Of a stretch of 64,000 bases of DNA, positions 54,378 through 62,948 are shown in pieces (position 1 is the stretch's first letter; each line of letters opens with the position of its first letter). The notes beneath the pieces are model-generated. The model worked only from the letters and a program-made list of their open reading frames with translations. It searched no databases and was not told the origin of the DNA. The stretch is from Paenibacillus sediminis. Lineage in GTDB: Bacteria > Bacillota > Bacilli > Paenibacillales > Paenibacillaceae. The translations under genes were made by a program, and so were the position numbers. The stretch covers positions 1,364,001-1,428,000 of the forward strand of contig NZ_JAGGKP010000001.1 of NCBI RefSeq assembly GCF_017873765.1, read 5' to 3'.

Positions 54378-54923
54378 TTATTCAGAAACATACCATCTTG
54401 GGTCAAAGTCTAGTTTCAGCGCTTTACCTAGTTGGATTCCAAAATCAATAAACCCTCTTCCCCGAGCAGTGATGATATGCCCGTCCTTCACAACTAGATC
54501 ATTGCTGTAATTATCTTCATTAAACAACCCTAACTCCGTTCGGTGTTCAGGTAACATACCTATAGTATACTTTTTATTTTCTAGTAAACCAGACTTCGCT
54601 AATAGGTAAGGGGAGCTTGATATAGCCGCGAACAAAAAATCTTCTTTTTGCGCGCATTTCTGAATAAAATGAATCAGATCCTCATTGCCAAATAGAGTTG
54701 ATATATCCATACAACCGGGAAATACAATGCTATCTAGTGCAGAGATGTCTGCATCATAAATCGTCGTATCCGTTACACAAGTCAAATCTGACTCGCCTTT
54801 AATCGGATCTGACGTGATGCCTATCGTTGTAATGGGCTTACCTCCCTGCTTTAATATGGACAGTGCCACTGTTAATTCATATTCACTAAATAAAGGGTAT
54901 AGTATGACTCCAGTTACGCCCAT
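54378..54923 (-). CDS. DJ-1/PfpI-family protein lacking the nucleophile Cys
   Basis: 181 aa with the class I glutamine amidotransferase-like fold: ILYPLFSEYELTVALSIL, DSIVFPGCMD, then LFAAISSSPYLLAKSGLL. The last segment is where the family has its nucleophile elbow (AICxGP); here Ser takes the place of Cys. The acidic partner near the start (E14) is present. It may be a non-enzymatic sensor or act on a different chemistry. Confidence 0.8.
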   Translation of the reverse strand: MGVTGVILYPLFSEYELTVALSILKQGGKPITTIGITSDPIKGESDLTCVTDTTIYDADISALDSIVFPGCMDISTLFGNEDLIHFIQKCAQKEDFLFAAISSSPYLLAKSGLLENKKYTIGMLPEHRTELGLFNEDNYSNDLVVKDGHIITARGRGFIDFGIQLGKALKLDFDPRWYVSE

Positions 54924-54997
54924 TTCTATTCTTCCTCCAAACGTTTATTCCATATTGTACCATAAATAGTTGATGGTTCGAATATTTATTTAAAATG

Positions 54998-55011
54998 AGT
55001 GATTACTCACT
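54998..55011. promoter_or_regulatory. Operator copy 1 upstream of the ABC exporter operon
   Basis: AGTGATTACTCACT, one base different from the perfect palindrome at 55044. It ends at the first base of the -35 hexamer. Confidence 0.7.
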
Positions 55012-55039
55012 TTACAGAAAACGGTAATGTGTGTATATT
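55011..55039 (+). promoter_or_regulatory. Sigma-A promoter of the ABC exporter operon
   Basis: TTTACA (55011-55016), 17 bases, TATATT (55034-55039), 43 bases before the start of the ATPase gene. The two operator copies flank it. Confidence 0.75.
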
Positions 55040-55043
55040 AGTG

Positions 55044-55057
55044 AGTGAGTACTCACT
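55044..55057. promoter_or_regulatory. Operator copy 2, perfect palindrome
   Basis: AGTGAGTACTCACT, four bases after the -10 hexamer. Together with the copy at 54998 it suggests cooperative binding by the TetR protein encoded at the end of the operon. Confidence 0.75.
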
Positions 55058-55081
55058 AATTAATATCAGGGAGTGAATCCT

Positions 55082-55810
55082 ATGGCTATGGAACAGTGTG
55101 TTCGTCTCGAAAATGTCGGGCGGCGCTTTGGAAACACCGAAGTATTGAAAGAAATTACGATGAGTGTACAGCGGTCTGAAATATTCGGGTTGCTCGGTCC
55201 ATCAGGTGCGGGGAAAACAACGTTGGTCAAAATGATTGCCGGCATTGATACCGCAACCTCGGGTCAAGTGTATGTGCTCGATCAAAAAATGCCAAAGCTA
55301 GGTATGTTCAGTAAAATCGGCTACATGGCCCAATCGGATGCTCTGTACATGGAGCTTACCGCTCAAGAAAATTTACAATTCTTCGCATCTCTATATGGCC
55401 TTCGCGGAAGTAAAATGCGGCAAAGAATCGAAGCAGTTATGGACATTGTAGGACTTAGTTCTTTTTTGAAAAAGCAAGTATCGACTTACTCTGGCGGGAT
55501 GAAACGGAGGCTGTCTTTAGCTATTGCTCTGCTTCACGAGCCGGAAATTCTCATTCTTGATGAGCCTACGGTTGGTATTGATCCCGTATTACGCCAGTCG
55601 ATCTGGAAAGAATTCGAACAGCTCAGCCAAAGCGGTACAGCGATATTAGTAACGACCCACGTTATGGACGAAGCCGACAAGTGCCATCGACTTGGCATGA
55701 TTCGCGGCGGTAAACTCATTGCTACCGGAACACCTGAGGCGTTGAAGCAAGAAACGGGATCGGAGACGATTGAGCAAGCATTCTTGCATTTCGGAGGTGT
55801 TCAAGCATGA
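55082..55810 (+). CDS. ABC transporter ATP-binding protein
   Basis: 242-aa single ATPase of an ABC-2 exporter: Walker A GPSGAGKTT, Q-loop AQSDALYMELTAQENL, signature YSGGMKRRLSLAIAL and Walker B ILILDEPTVGIDP, His-loop TTHVMDEAD. ATG 55082 is eight bases after GGGAG; an earlier GTG at 55073 overlaps that site. It is first in a three-gene operon with a permease and a TetR repressor. Confidence 0.94.
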   Translation: MAMEQCVRLENVGRRFGNTEVLKEITMSVQRSEIFGLLGPSGAGKTTLVKMIAGIDTATSGQVYVLDQKMPKLGMFSKIGYMAQSDALYMELTAQENLQFFASLYGLRGSKMRQRIEAVMDIVGLSSFLKKQVSTYSGGMKRRLSLAIALLHEPEILILDEPTVGIDPVLRQSIWKEFEQLSQSGTAILVTTHVMDEADKCHRLGMIRGGKLIATGTPEALKQETGSETIEQAFLHFGGVQA

Positions 55811-56835
55811 GAGTCCGTGCCTTAGTTATACGTATATTGAAGCAGTTTTTCCATGACAAACGAACGCTAGCGCTTATGATCGTCGCCCCGATGATTATAT
55901 TATGGATGATGTCGCTTGTGTTTAATGGCAGTACTTATGAACCGAAGATAGGTACCGTGAATGTTCCAACAGAACTAAATCAGAAGTTAAAGGATCAAGG
56001 TGCAATTGTTACTGTCTATGATGCTAATGCGGCCGAGCAAGCACTTTGGGATGAGAAGATTGATGCGATTATCCGATTTGACAATGGTGCCCCGCAGGTG
56101 AAACTAGAAGGCAGCGATCCCTCTAAAAACAAAATGATTCTCCTTCTATTGCAAAAGGTAATGCAGCAGCAAAATCCTGCGGCAGGTCAGGCGCCAGCAC
56201 TGAACATCACTTACCTGCATGGTTCAGAAAATATGGCTTCATTCGATAATTTCGGTCCTGTGTTAATTGGCTTCTTCTCCTTCTTCTTTGTTTTTCTCAT
56301 TTCAGGAGTAAGCTTCCTTAGAGAACGTACTGGCGGTACATTAGAGCGATTACTCGCTTCCCCGCTGCGCCGCTGGGAAATCGTCATCGGGTATGTGCTC
56401 GGTTACGGCATTTTCACCATGTTCCAAGCCAGCCTAATCGCCTGGTTCGCCATTCATATATTAGGTATTATGATGGCCGGCTCGTTCTGGTACGTTCTGC
56501 TCATTACACTCTTACTCTCGATGACTGCATTGACGCTTGGGACATTCCTGTCTTCCTTTGCTAACAACGAACTTCAAATGTTCCAGTTCATTCCGCTTGT
56601 TGTCGTGCCGCAAGTATTCTTCTCCGGTCTATTCAGCCTGGATAACGTAGCAGACTGGCTACGCTGGCTTGGGAAGATTGCGCCGCTCAGCTATGGTGCG
56701 GATGCACTGAGAGATGTTATGATCCGAGGAAAAGGCTGGTCCGACATCGCCTTCAACGTATATGTGCTGATCGGCATTTCTGTCGCCATTATAATCGCTA
56801 ATGTGTTTGCGTTGCGAAAGCATAGAAAAATATAG
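55807..56835 (+). CDS. ABC-2 type transporter permease
   Basis: 342 aa: one N-terminal helix (about 22-40), a large outer domain (about 42-145) and five C-terminal helices (about 150-335) with the motif FLRERTGGTLERLLASPLRRWEI, typical of ABC-2 drug or lipid exporters of the YhaP/YhgE type. The start overlaps the end of the ATPase gene by four bases. Confidence 0.92.
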   Translation: MRVRALVIRILKQFFHDKRTLALMIVAPMIILWMMSLVFNGSTYEPKIGTVNVPTELNQKLKDQGAIVTVYDANAAEQALWDEKIDAIIRFDNGAPQVKLEGSDPSKNKMILLLLQKVMQQQNPAAGQAPALNITYLHGSENMASFDNFGPVLIGFFSFFFVFLISGVSFLRERTGGTLERLLASPLRRWEIVIGYVLGYGIFTMFQASLIAWFAIHILGIMMAGSFWYVLLITLLLSMTALTLGTFLSSFANNELQMFQFIPLVVVPQVFFSGLFSLDNVADWLRWLGKIAPLSYGADALRDVMIRGKGWSDIAFNVYVLIGISVAIIIANVFALRKHRKI

Positions 56836-56863
56836 TAAAGTAGCTTGTACAGGAGGTGCAGCC

Positions 56864-57532
56864 ATGTCGGAAATGATGGAGCAGTGGTTAACCGAGCTTC
56901 TAAATGTTAACGACAAAGAAGAAGCGAAAATGACGGAAAAACAAATAAAGATTCTTAAAGCAGCAGTCGAAATTTTTTCCGAAAAAGGTTATGCGGCTTC
57001 TTCTACAAGTGAAATTGCCCAGAAAGCCGGTGTCGCTGAGGGTACGATTTTCCGCCACTATAAGACAAAAAAAGATCTATTAATATCCATCGTCGCACCA
57101 ACCGTTTCTAAGTTGATTGCTCCGTTCGTGTTGAAAGATTTTAATAAAGTGCTCGAAGCGCCTTATCCGAAGTATGAGGATTTTTTACGAGCGGTCATTA
57201 AAAATCGGATGGAATTCGCAAGAAATAATTTACAAATATTAAAGATATTAATACAAGAAATTCCGTTCCAACCAGATCTAAGAGAAAATTTCAAACAATC
57301 GATTGGCAAGCAAGTATTAGAGCGTATCACCAAAGTCGTTGAGCGGTATCAGAAGGAAGGCACGATCATTTCAATCCCTCCTCTATCCGTCATTCGATTG
57401 TCAGTATCGACGATCATCGGTTTCTTTTTGGCACGATTTATTTTGTTCCCGGAACTCGATTGGGACGAAGAACTGGAAACAGAATTAACGATTGATTTCA
57501 TTATGCACGGTCTGTCACCGCGATACGAATAG
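56864..57532 (+). CDS. TetR-family transcriptional regulator
   Basis: 222 aa. The DNA-binding part is KILKAAVEIFSEKGYAASSTSEIAQKAGVAEGTIFRHYKTKKDLL (about 30-75), preceded by a charged leader MSEMMEQWLTELLNVNDKEE that is longer than usual. The C-terminal domain has LARFILFPELDWDEELETEL. ATG 56864 follows AGGAGGTGCAGCC; the frame extends 21 codons upstream inside the permease. It probably binds the twin palindromes at 54998 and 55044. Confidence 0.93.
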   Translation: MSEMMEQWLTELLNVNDKEEAKMTEKQIKILKAAVEIFSEKGYAASSTSEIAQKAGVAEGTIFRHYKTKKDLLISIVAPTVSKLIAPFVLKDFNKVLEAPYPKYEDFLRAVIKNRMEFARNNLQILKILIQEIPFQPDLRENFKQSIGKQVLERITKVVERYQKEGTIISIPPLSVIRLSVSTIIGFFLARFILFPELDWDEELETELTIDFIMHGLSPRYE

Positions 57533-57582
57533 TCCATACTATAATACAAAATAGCATTACAAAGACTGCCTCCTTCCTATAG

Positions 57583-58116
57583 TGAACTGCACCCCGTCAA
57601 GTAGACAGTACAAAAAATAAAAATCGGTTAAGCGGCCTTGATCCTGAATTCCATGGGACTGAGGCCGTTTAGTTTTGCCTGTAATCGCTCGTTATTGTAA
57701 AAACTGATGTAGTCATCAATGTCTTTTTTGAGTTCCTCAAAAGTACTGTATGTATGCAAATAATACCTCTCGCATTTAAGGGTTCCCCAGAAGGCTTCCA
57801 TTGGACCATTATCAATATACCTGCCAACTCGGGACATGCTCTGGTTCACTTTGCTGGCAAACAACTTTTTGAACCTTAAAGAGGTATACTGAAAACCTCG
57901 ATCACTATGAAGCATGGGCTTGCTTCCTTGTGCCGCTTGCAAGGCCAATTTCACCGTTTGGAATACAAGACTATTGTTGTTGGAATGCCCTAAAATATAA
58001 GAGATAATCGTGTTATCATGAAGATCCAGAATGGCGCTTAAATAAGCCTTCTGACCACTACCGTATTTGAATTCCGTTACATCGGTTACCCATTTCTCAT
58101 TCGGCGCTTTCGCATG
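57583..58116 (-). mobile_element. IS3-family (IS150 group) fragment
   Basis: One IS end is present: TGAACTGCACCCCGTCAAGT at 57583, as expected for the IS3 terminal repeat, next to the 3' end of the transposase. The other end and the first part of the element are missing; sequence changes to an unrelated gene fragment at about 58112-58117. Confidence 0.8.
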
Positions 58117-58122
58117 AAAAGA
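57628..58122 (-). pseudogene. IS3-type transposase OrfB, C-terminal part
   Basis: About 165 codons of the catalytic DDE domain: WVTDVTEF (first Asp), HSDRGFQYTS (second Asp) and ESFWGTLK-like MEAFWGTLK (Glu), then YNNERLQAKLNGLSP. The N-terminal half with the helix-turn-helix and OrfA are absent, so it cannot move by itself. Confidence 0.88.
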
Positions 58123-58347
58123 TATCTTGAGCAATTTGCACTATCCTTAGCTCAGCATCTTGATAAAATCTATGGCAAATCTTTTGATGAACTTGGGATT
58201 GACGTCGGCCTCGATAGCAATCGACAGATTCAACTGTATGAAGTGAATTGGCGTCCCGGGGTCCCGCCTTCTTTTTACTATGAAATCGATGTGGCAAGGA
58301 ACTTGATTCGTTATGCAATTTATTTAGCTGCACAAAAAAGACGCTGA
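58112..58347 (+). pseudogene. C-terminal fragment of a YheC/YheD-type coat ATP-grasp gene
   Basis: 77 codons ending DELGIDVGLDSNRQIQLYEVNWRPGVPPSFYYEIDVARNLIRYA match the C-terminus of the endospore coat-associated YheC/D ATP-grasp family. The N-terminal three quarters are replaced by the IS3 fragment. No start signal. Confidence 0.75.
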
Positions 58348-58380
58348 AATCAAGAACGGGCATGATAAGCTATTATATCT

Positions 58381-58569
58381 TTGGCAAAAATGAGCATTGA
58401 GCACTCAGCCGAAAGTGTCATGCCCGTAGGCATCTTCTCTCGTTTTCTCCAGACCCCACTAGAACGGCGCTGTGGGACAAGCCCGGCGATTTTGCTTGCT
58501 TCTGAGCAGTCGTCCTTTGTGATGGGTGCTGAATGCACCGTAAATGGCGGGTCCCTGCGCGCCTATTAA
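58381..58569 (+). pseudogene. C-terminal remnant of a short-chain dehydrogenase
   Basis: The frame ends ILLASEQSSFVMGAECTVNGGSLRAY, the classic SDR ending (LASxxASFVTGAExxVDGG). Before it TPLERR resembles the TPL.RRG segment, joined with a likely frame change. The nucleotide-binding and catalytic parts are absent. Confidence 0.65.
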
Positions 58570-58588
58570 AAATATGAATAAAATCTTG

Positions 58589-58617
58589 TTGACAATGAGA
58601 ATGAGAATTATTATCAT
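58589..58617 (+). promoter_or_regulatory. Promoter with overlapping Fur box, upstream of feuA-like gene
   Basis: TTGACA (58589-58594), 17 bases, TATCAT (58612-58617). TGAGAATTATTATCA (58602-58616) fits the 7-1-7 Fur box TGATAATNATTATCA with one mismatch and covers the spacer and -10. Iron-bound Fur would block the promoter. Confidence 0.8.
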
Positions 58618-58650
58618 ATGAAATGTCAAATGAGTTCAGGGAGGAAAAAC

Positions 58651-59634
58651 ATGTTTAACGTAAGAAAGAGTCTCATCGTATTTATTAGTATTTTTGTGTT
58701 GGCAGCAGTCTTATCTGCATGCAGCGGCAAAGGTGAAAATTCTAGCAGCTCCTCTGCAGACAGCAATTCGCAGACAGCTCCATCTACAACAACAGGGGCG
58801 GAGCGTACCGTTAAGGATAGTATGGGCCATGATGTGACAATTCCGGCAAATCCGCAGCGTATTATCGCATCCTATTTGGAAGATTATTTAACCGTTCTAG
58901 GCATCAAACCCGCGGCACAATGGTCTATTGGAGATACTGTTCAGGATTACCTGCAGCCCGAGCTGAAAGATGTTCCTAAAATTAGCTGGGACCTGCCTCC
59001 AGAAGCGGTAGCAAGCTTCAACCCAGATCTAATCATTGTCGGTTCTCCTGCACAAGTGCAGAACGGTCTTTATGATAAATATTCAAAAATTGCACCTACT
59101 TATGTTCTAGGAGATGAACTTAGCAAAGATTGGCGCGCTCAGCTTCTTAAAATCGCTGATTTGACGGGTAAAACGGATGTAGCCAAGAAAGCGCTGGAAG
59201 ACTACGACAAAAAAGTAGCTGATGCTAAACAGAAAGTTCATCAAGCAATCGGCGACCAAACCGCGGCCATCATTTGGGTCATCAACAAACAATTGTACTT
59301 ATACGAAGAAGATCGCTTCAGTGGAAAAGTATTGTACGGAGATTTGGGTATAAAAGCACCTAAGCTTGTAGCAAGTCTTCCCAAATCTTCAGCAACATGG
59401 GATCCAATCACGCTTGAGAAGCTGTCAGAGCTAGATGCAGATCATATTTTCCTTGTCAAAAAATCGGGTCTAGGCGAAGGAAAAGAATTCCTCGACAGCC
59501 CAATCTGGAAAGGCATTCCTGCTGTGAAACAAGGTCATGTATACGAAGTAGAAGATTCTGGTTATTGGACTAACAATGGTCTTATTGCCAGCGAGAAAAC
59601 GATCGACGATGTGCTAAAAGCGCTAGTTAAATAA
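58651..59634 (+). CDS. Iron-siderophore ABC transporter substrate-binding lipoprotein, FeuA-like
   Basis: 327 aa with signal and lipobox LSAC (Cys about 25) followed by a serine-rich linker and a class III binding fold: TIPANPQRIIASYLEDYLTVLGI, WDLPPEAVASFNPDLIIV, WDPITLEKLSELDADHIFLVKK. It captures ferric siderophore outside the cell. GGGAGG lies before ATG 58651. It has its own Fur-controlled promoter and terminator; permease and ATPase genes are not adjacent. Confidence 0.92.
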   Translation: MFNVRKSLIVFISIFVLAAVLSACSGKGENSSSSSADSNSQTAPSTTTGAERTVKDSMGHDVTIPANPQRIIASYLEDYLTVLGIKPAAQWSIGDTVQDYLQPELKDVPKISWDLPPEAVASFNPDLIIVGSPAQVQNGLYDKYSKIAPTYVLGDELSKDWRAQLLKIADLTGKTDVAKKALEDYDKKVADAKQKVHQAIGDQTAAIIWVINKQLYLYEEDRFSGKVLYGDLGIKAPKLVASLPKSSATWDPITLEKLSELDADHIFLVKKSGLGEGKEFLDSPIWKGIPAVKQGHVYEVEDSGYWTNNGLIASEKTIDDVLKALVK

Positions 59635-59656
59635 ATTATAGACAAATAAATTATAG

Positions 59657-59694
59657 AAAGGGAACGGATCATCTATGGATCTGTTCCCTTTTAC
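59657..59694 (+). terminator. Terminator of the feuA-like gene
   Basis: AAAGGGAACGGATC pairs with GATCTGTTCCCTTT over 14 positions with one G-U pair, loop of seven, then T. Confidence 0.8.
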
Positions 59695-59762
59695 ATGACT
59701 CGCGAAAAGATATATACTCCAAATGCTAATAACGTTAGACCAGAGACATAGTTGATCCACTT
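59691..59762 (-). pseudogene. C-terminal scrap of a LysE-type exporter gene
   Basis: The frame KWINYVSGLTLLAFGVYIFSRVM and stop fits the last helix of LysE/RhtB exporters (RWINxxSGxxLxxFGxY). Only 23 codons remain; nothing of the rest was found nearby. Confidence 0.4.
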
Positions 59763-59800
59763 CATCGTTCAAACCAGAGAACAAGCCTGCAAATGTTAAT

Positions 59801-60274
59801 TTACTTCGCATCGACAATAATGCTCCCGAATAGTTCTCCGCCAAGGTATGCATCGAGCCTCCATAATCCAGCCGATTTGATCTTCATGCTCGTTGGCAGA
59901 TGCGCATCTGCGCCATTATTCGGTCCACCAAGTTTGGCATTGTATTCCCATACATCTTTTTCATTTGAAGTGCCTGCATCTGATAATAACACAGGATATT
60001 TTTTATTTGTTGAAAGCTCTATACCTTCAACCCTGAATGGGGAACGAGATAATTGCTCTGTACTCCCCCAAAAGTGCCACATATACTTATTTCCTACATT
60101 AGCTTTAAATCCACTTGGAGCTAAAATGCCTATTTTCCCATCAATGCCGTATAAAGTGAAAGATCCTGCTTTAAAAGTAGGACTAGCTTGAGTATCTTGT
60201 CTATCTGTCTTACCACATCCACTACAAAGGAGAATAAATAGCAAAATTACCATTAACAAAAAATATTTTTTCAT
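59801..60274 (-). CDS. DUF4871-family lipoprotein (YhfM-like)
   Basis: 157 aa with lipoprotein signal ending LCSGC (Cys20), then FTLYGIDGKIGILAP, NKYMWHFWGS, GGPNNGADAHLPTSM and GLWRLDAYLGGELFGSIIV, the order of DUF4871 (B. subtilis YhfM). It is anchored to the outer membrane face of the cell. Function unknown. It overlaps the DUF4269 gene end by one base. Confidence 0.8.
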   Translation of the reverse strand: MKKYFLLMVILLFILLCSGCGKTDRQDTQASPTFKAGSFTLYGIDGKIGILAPSGFKANVGNKYMWHFWGSTEQLSRSPFRVEGIELSTNKKYPVLLSDAGTSNEKDVWEYNAKLGGPNNGADAHLPTSMKIKSAGLWRLDAYLGGELFGSIIVDAK

Positions 60275-60846
60275 TAAATGTTCCCCCTTATAAATTCTAT
60301 TAATCTAGTTTCCTCCCATTCAACCATTTCTAATAGTTTCTCGTATGGATCACCTATAATACCTAATAACTGTCCAAATGCAGGCTCTGTTTTTAACCCT
60401 GATTGTTTCAGTCTTCGAATTTGCTCTTTACCTTCTTCACCAATGATCGATAACATTCGGTCTTCAATGACCATATGTTTGTAGCCGTTCTGCTGCAATG
60501 TATTGATGGGTTGACCGAATATTTCAATCGGCCAATCTTTATACGTAAAGTTCAATACAATTCGATCAATATGATTTACGGTCTTCACCGAGCATTTGAA
60601 GCCTTCCATCGATCCAAAATACTCCGTGACAACTCTCTTGAATCGTTCAAAATAATATACTTCGCAAATAATATCCAAGTCGCTCTTAGGCAGGTCAATA
60701 TCAATCGGTACAGTTCCTGCAAGAATAGGAGCATACTCTTGTAGAAGATTAAAGATTTGAATTTCTTGCAGTGCAAGATAAGCATCCTTTTGCCTTTGAG
60801 TTCCCCGTGACAAGTATTCCAAACCTATAAATGGTGATTTCATCAT
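60274..60846 (-). CDS. DUF4269 nucleotidyltransferase-like protein
   Basis: 190 aa with ILAGTVPIDIDLPKSDLDIICE, a variant nucleotidyltransferase loop, and IVLNFTYKDWPIEIFGQPINTLQQNGYKHM. DUF4269 is common in Bacteroidetes and Bacillales and unassigned. No clear ribosome site is visible before the ATG pair. It shares one base with the DUF4871 gene. Confidence 0.75.
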   Translation of the reverse strand: MMKSPFIGLEYLSRGTQRQKDAYLALQEIQIFNLLQEYAPILAGTVPIDIDLPKSDLDIICEVYYFERFKRVVTEYFGSMEGFKCSVKTVNHIDRIVLNFTYKDWPIEIFGQPINTLQQNGYKHMVIEDRMLSIIGEEGKEQIRRLKQSGLKTEPAFGQLLGIIGDPYEKLLEMVEWEETRLIEFIRGNI

Positions 60847-60855
60847 GAATTTATT

Positions 60856-61830
60856 TTAAGGAATCAATAGAACTTTCCCTTTACTCCTTCTGTTCTCAAC
60901 TAACTCATGTGCAGAACTCGCATCTTCTAATGAAAACTTATTGCCAATCACTATGTTTAATGACCCATTTTCTATATATTCAAGCACCTTATCAGCCGTA
61001 TCACGAAGAAGTTGTGGATGGTGTAATCTAGTTGTTCCTAGACTGAATCCGAGGACAGAACGACAGCTTGAATGTAAATCTTTAGTCTGGATGTTCCCGA
61101 CTTGTCCACTGGAATTTCCGAAATGGACTAGCCTGCCGTATAATGCCAAGCATTGCAGACTCTGCTCCGTGACTTGACCTGCGATGGAGTCTAATATAAC
61201 ATTTACGCCGCGTCCATCTGTAAATTCGAGAACACGTGTAACAAAATCATCTTTTGCAGTGTTAATGACGTGATCTGCGCCCGCTCGAAGAGCTGTTTCA
61301 GCCTTTTCATCATTACTGACGGTCCCGATTATTTGAGATGCGCCCAATATTTTCGCGAGCTGTATAGCTGTAGTTCCAACTCCGCCAGCAGCCGCATGAA
61401 TGAGCACACTCTCCCCGGGTATGAGCCTTCCTATGTCAGTTAACAATTTATAAGATGTAAACGATACGATCGGAATCGCTGCCGCCATTTCCAAATCAAT
61501 CTGATCCGGCAATCTATAGGTAAGAATCGAATCTGCAACCACATATTGTGCATAGGAACCGTCTGAAGGAAAAGCGATCACTCGCTGACCAGCTTCAAAC
61601 TCCCTAACATCAGACCCTACCTGAACAATCGTCCCAGATACGTCCAAACCAGGTATAAAAGGCGGTTGTTTTTGTCCTTTATTCCCATACCGCGCTTTAA
61701 TATCAGCGAAATTAACACTTGTAGCAGCCACTTTTATTAATATCTGATTTGGTCCTACAACTGGCATCTCCATTTCTCTAAGTTCTAGCACTTCAGGACC
61801 GCCAAATCGAGTTACGACAATAGCTCTCAT
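60856..61830 (-). CDS. Zinc-free medium-chain reductase, quinone oxidoreductase-like
   Basis: 324 aa of the NADPH:quinone oxidoreductase group: MRAIVVTRFGGPEVLEL at the start, DVSGTIVQVGSDV, VLIHAAAGGVGTTAIQLAK as cofactor loop, and GRGVNVILDSIAG. It lacks the zinc-binding cysteines of alcohol dehydrogenases. Substrate unknown. ATG 61830 has AAAGGAGATCACAAT before it; ten upstream codons are dropped. Confidence 0.9.
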   Translation of the reverse strand: MRAIVVTRFGGPEVLELREMEMPVVGPNQILIKVAATSVNFADIKARYGNKGQKQPPFIPGLDVSGTIVQVGSDVREFEAGQRVIAFPSDGSYAQYVVADSILTYRLPDQIDLEMAAAIPIVSFTSYKLLTDIGRLIPGESVLIHAAAGGVGTTAIQLAKILGASQIIGTVSNDEKAETALRAGADHVINTAKDDFVTRVLEFTDGRGVNVILDSIAGQVTEQSLQCLALYGRLVHFGNSSGQVGNIQTKDLHSSCRSVLGFSLGTTRLHHPQLLRDTADKVLEYIENGSLNIVIGNKFSLEDASSAHELVENRRSKGKVLLIP

Positions 61831-61867
61831 ATTGTGATCTCCTTTATTATGTAGTCTCATAATTGTT

Positions 61868-61898
61868 CAAAAATAAAGACAGCTATTTCGTAGCTGCC
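61868..61898 (-). terminator. Terminator of cysK
   Basis: On the minus strand GGCAGCTA (61898-61891) pairs with TAGCTGTC (61885-61878), loop CGAAA, then TTTATTTTTG. Confidence 0.75.
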
Positions 61899-61915
61899 TC
61901 ATTCAACTATCCGGG

Positions 61916-62851
61916 TTATTCTTCTGCAAACAAATCCGTCGATAGATATCTCTCTCCAGTATCCGGAAGCAATACGACGATTGTTTTGCCGCTATTTTCA
62001 GGTCTCTTCGCGATCTGAACTGCCGCAGATACTGCTGCGCCTGAGGAAATTCCGACAAGCAACCCTTCGCTCTTGGCAAGCGTCCGAGCTGTTTCGAAAG
62101 CTTCTTCATTTTTCACTTTAACGATCTCGTGGGCGATGTCCCGATTAAAGTTATCTGGCACAAAACCTGCTCCAATACCTTGAATTTTATGAGCACCTTT
62201 GGTACCGCCTGAAAGTACAGGTGAATCAAAAGGTTCAACTGCAATGATCTGAACAGAACTTTTTCTCTGCTTTAAAACTTCTCCTACACCCGTAATGGTT
62301 CCCCCAGTTCCAACACCGGCAATGAAAATATCTACTTCTCCGTCAGTGTCGCGCCAAATTTCTTCAGCTGTCGTTTTTCTATGGATTTCAGGGTTTGCAG
62401 GGTTCTTAAATTGCTGCGGAATAAATGAATTTGGAGTTGCCTGTGCAATCTCCTCCGCTTTCTTGATTGCACCAGACATTCCTTCTGTCGCCGGTGTAAG
62501 CACGAGTTCAGCTCCTAAAGCGACAAGTAATTTTCTTCGCTCAATACTAAAGCTCTCAGGAAGAGTGATGATCAGTCTATACCCAAGAGCAGCGGCTGCG
62601 AATGCCAAACCAACTCCCGTATTACCGCTAGTCGGCTCAATAATAACCGTATCTTTATTAATAAGACCTTTGTCTTCCGCATCTTTAATCATCGCGTAAC
62701 CGATTCGATCTTTGACACTGCCCGCAGGGTTGAAGTATTCTAATTTAGCAATTATTTTTGCATGTACATTGTTTTTCTCACTAAAGTTGGATAGTTCCAA
62801 TAAGGGTGTGTTACCAATGAGTTCTGTAAGGTTTTTTGCAATGTTAGTCAT
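61916..62851 (-). CDS. cysK: Cysteine synthase A
   Basis: O-acetylserine sulfhydrylase, a PLP enzyme making cysteine from O-acetylserine and sulfide. The 311-aa protein has [10 protein letters not shown], the PLP lysine Lys47 in [10 protein letters not shown], the asparagine loop [12 protein letters not shown] and [15 protein letters not shown] 62851 with GGGGGC; 20 codons upstream are dropped. It stands alone. No T-box was seen upstream. Confidence 0.95.
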   Translation of the reverse strand: MTNIAKNLTELIGNTPLLELSNFSEKNNVHAKIIAKLEYFNPAGSVKDRIGYAMIKDAEDKGLINKDTVIIEPTSGNTGVGLAFAAAALGYRLIITLPESFSIERRKLLVALGAELVLTPATEGMSGAIKKAEEIAQATPNSFIPQQFKNPANPEIHRKTTAEEIWRDTDGEVDIFIAGVGTGGTITGVGEVLKQRKSSVQIIAVEPFDSPVLSGGTKGAHKIQGIGAGFVPDNFNRDIAHEIVKVKNEEAFETARTLAKSEGLLVGISSGAAVSAAVQIAKRPENSGKTIVVLLPDTGERYLSTDLFAEE

Positions 62852-62948
62852 ATATTTGCCCCCACTATAAATGAATTCCGATTCGATCAGTCGGCAATTA
62901 TACTCTAACACCCATGGAAATAAAATACAATATTGCTGTTAAATGCTT

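Noticed and set aside
59623..59853. 76-codon minus-strand frame between feuA-like and DUF4871 genes
   Set aside because: It overlaps the terminator and gene ends and has no ribosome site; a different frame here gives the LysE-type scrap.
62852..62948. Possible T-box or S-box leader before cysK
   Set aside because: The gap is under 100 bases and lacks the conserved T-box sequence or a terminator stem.
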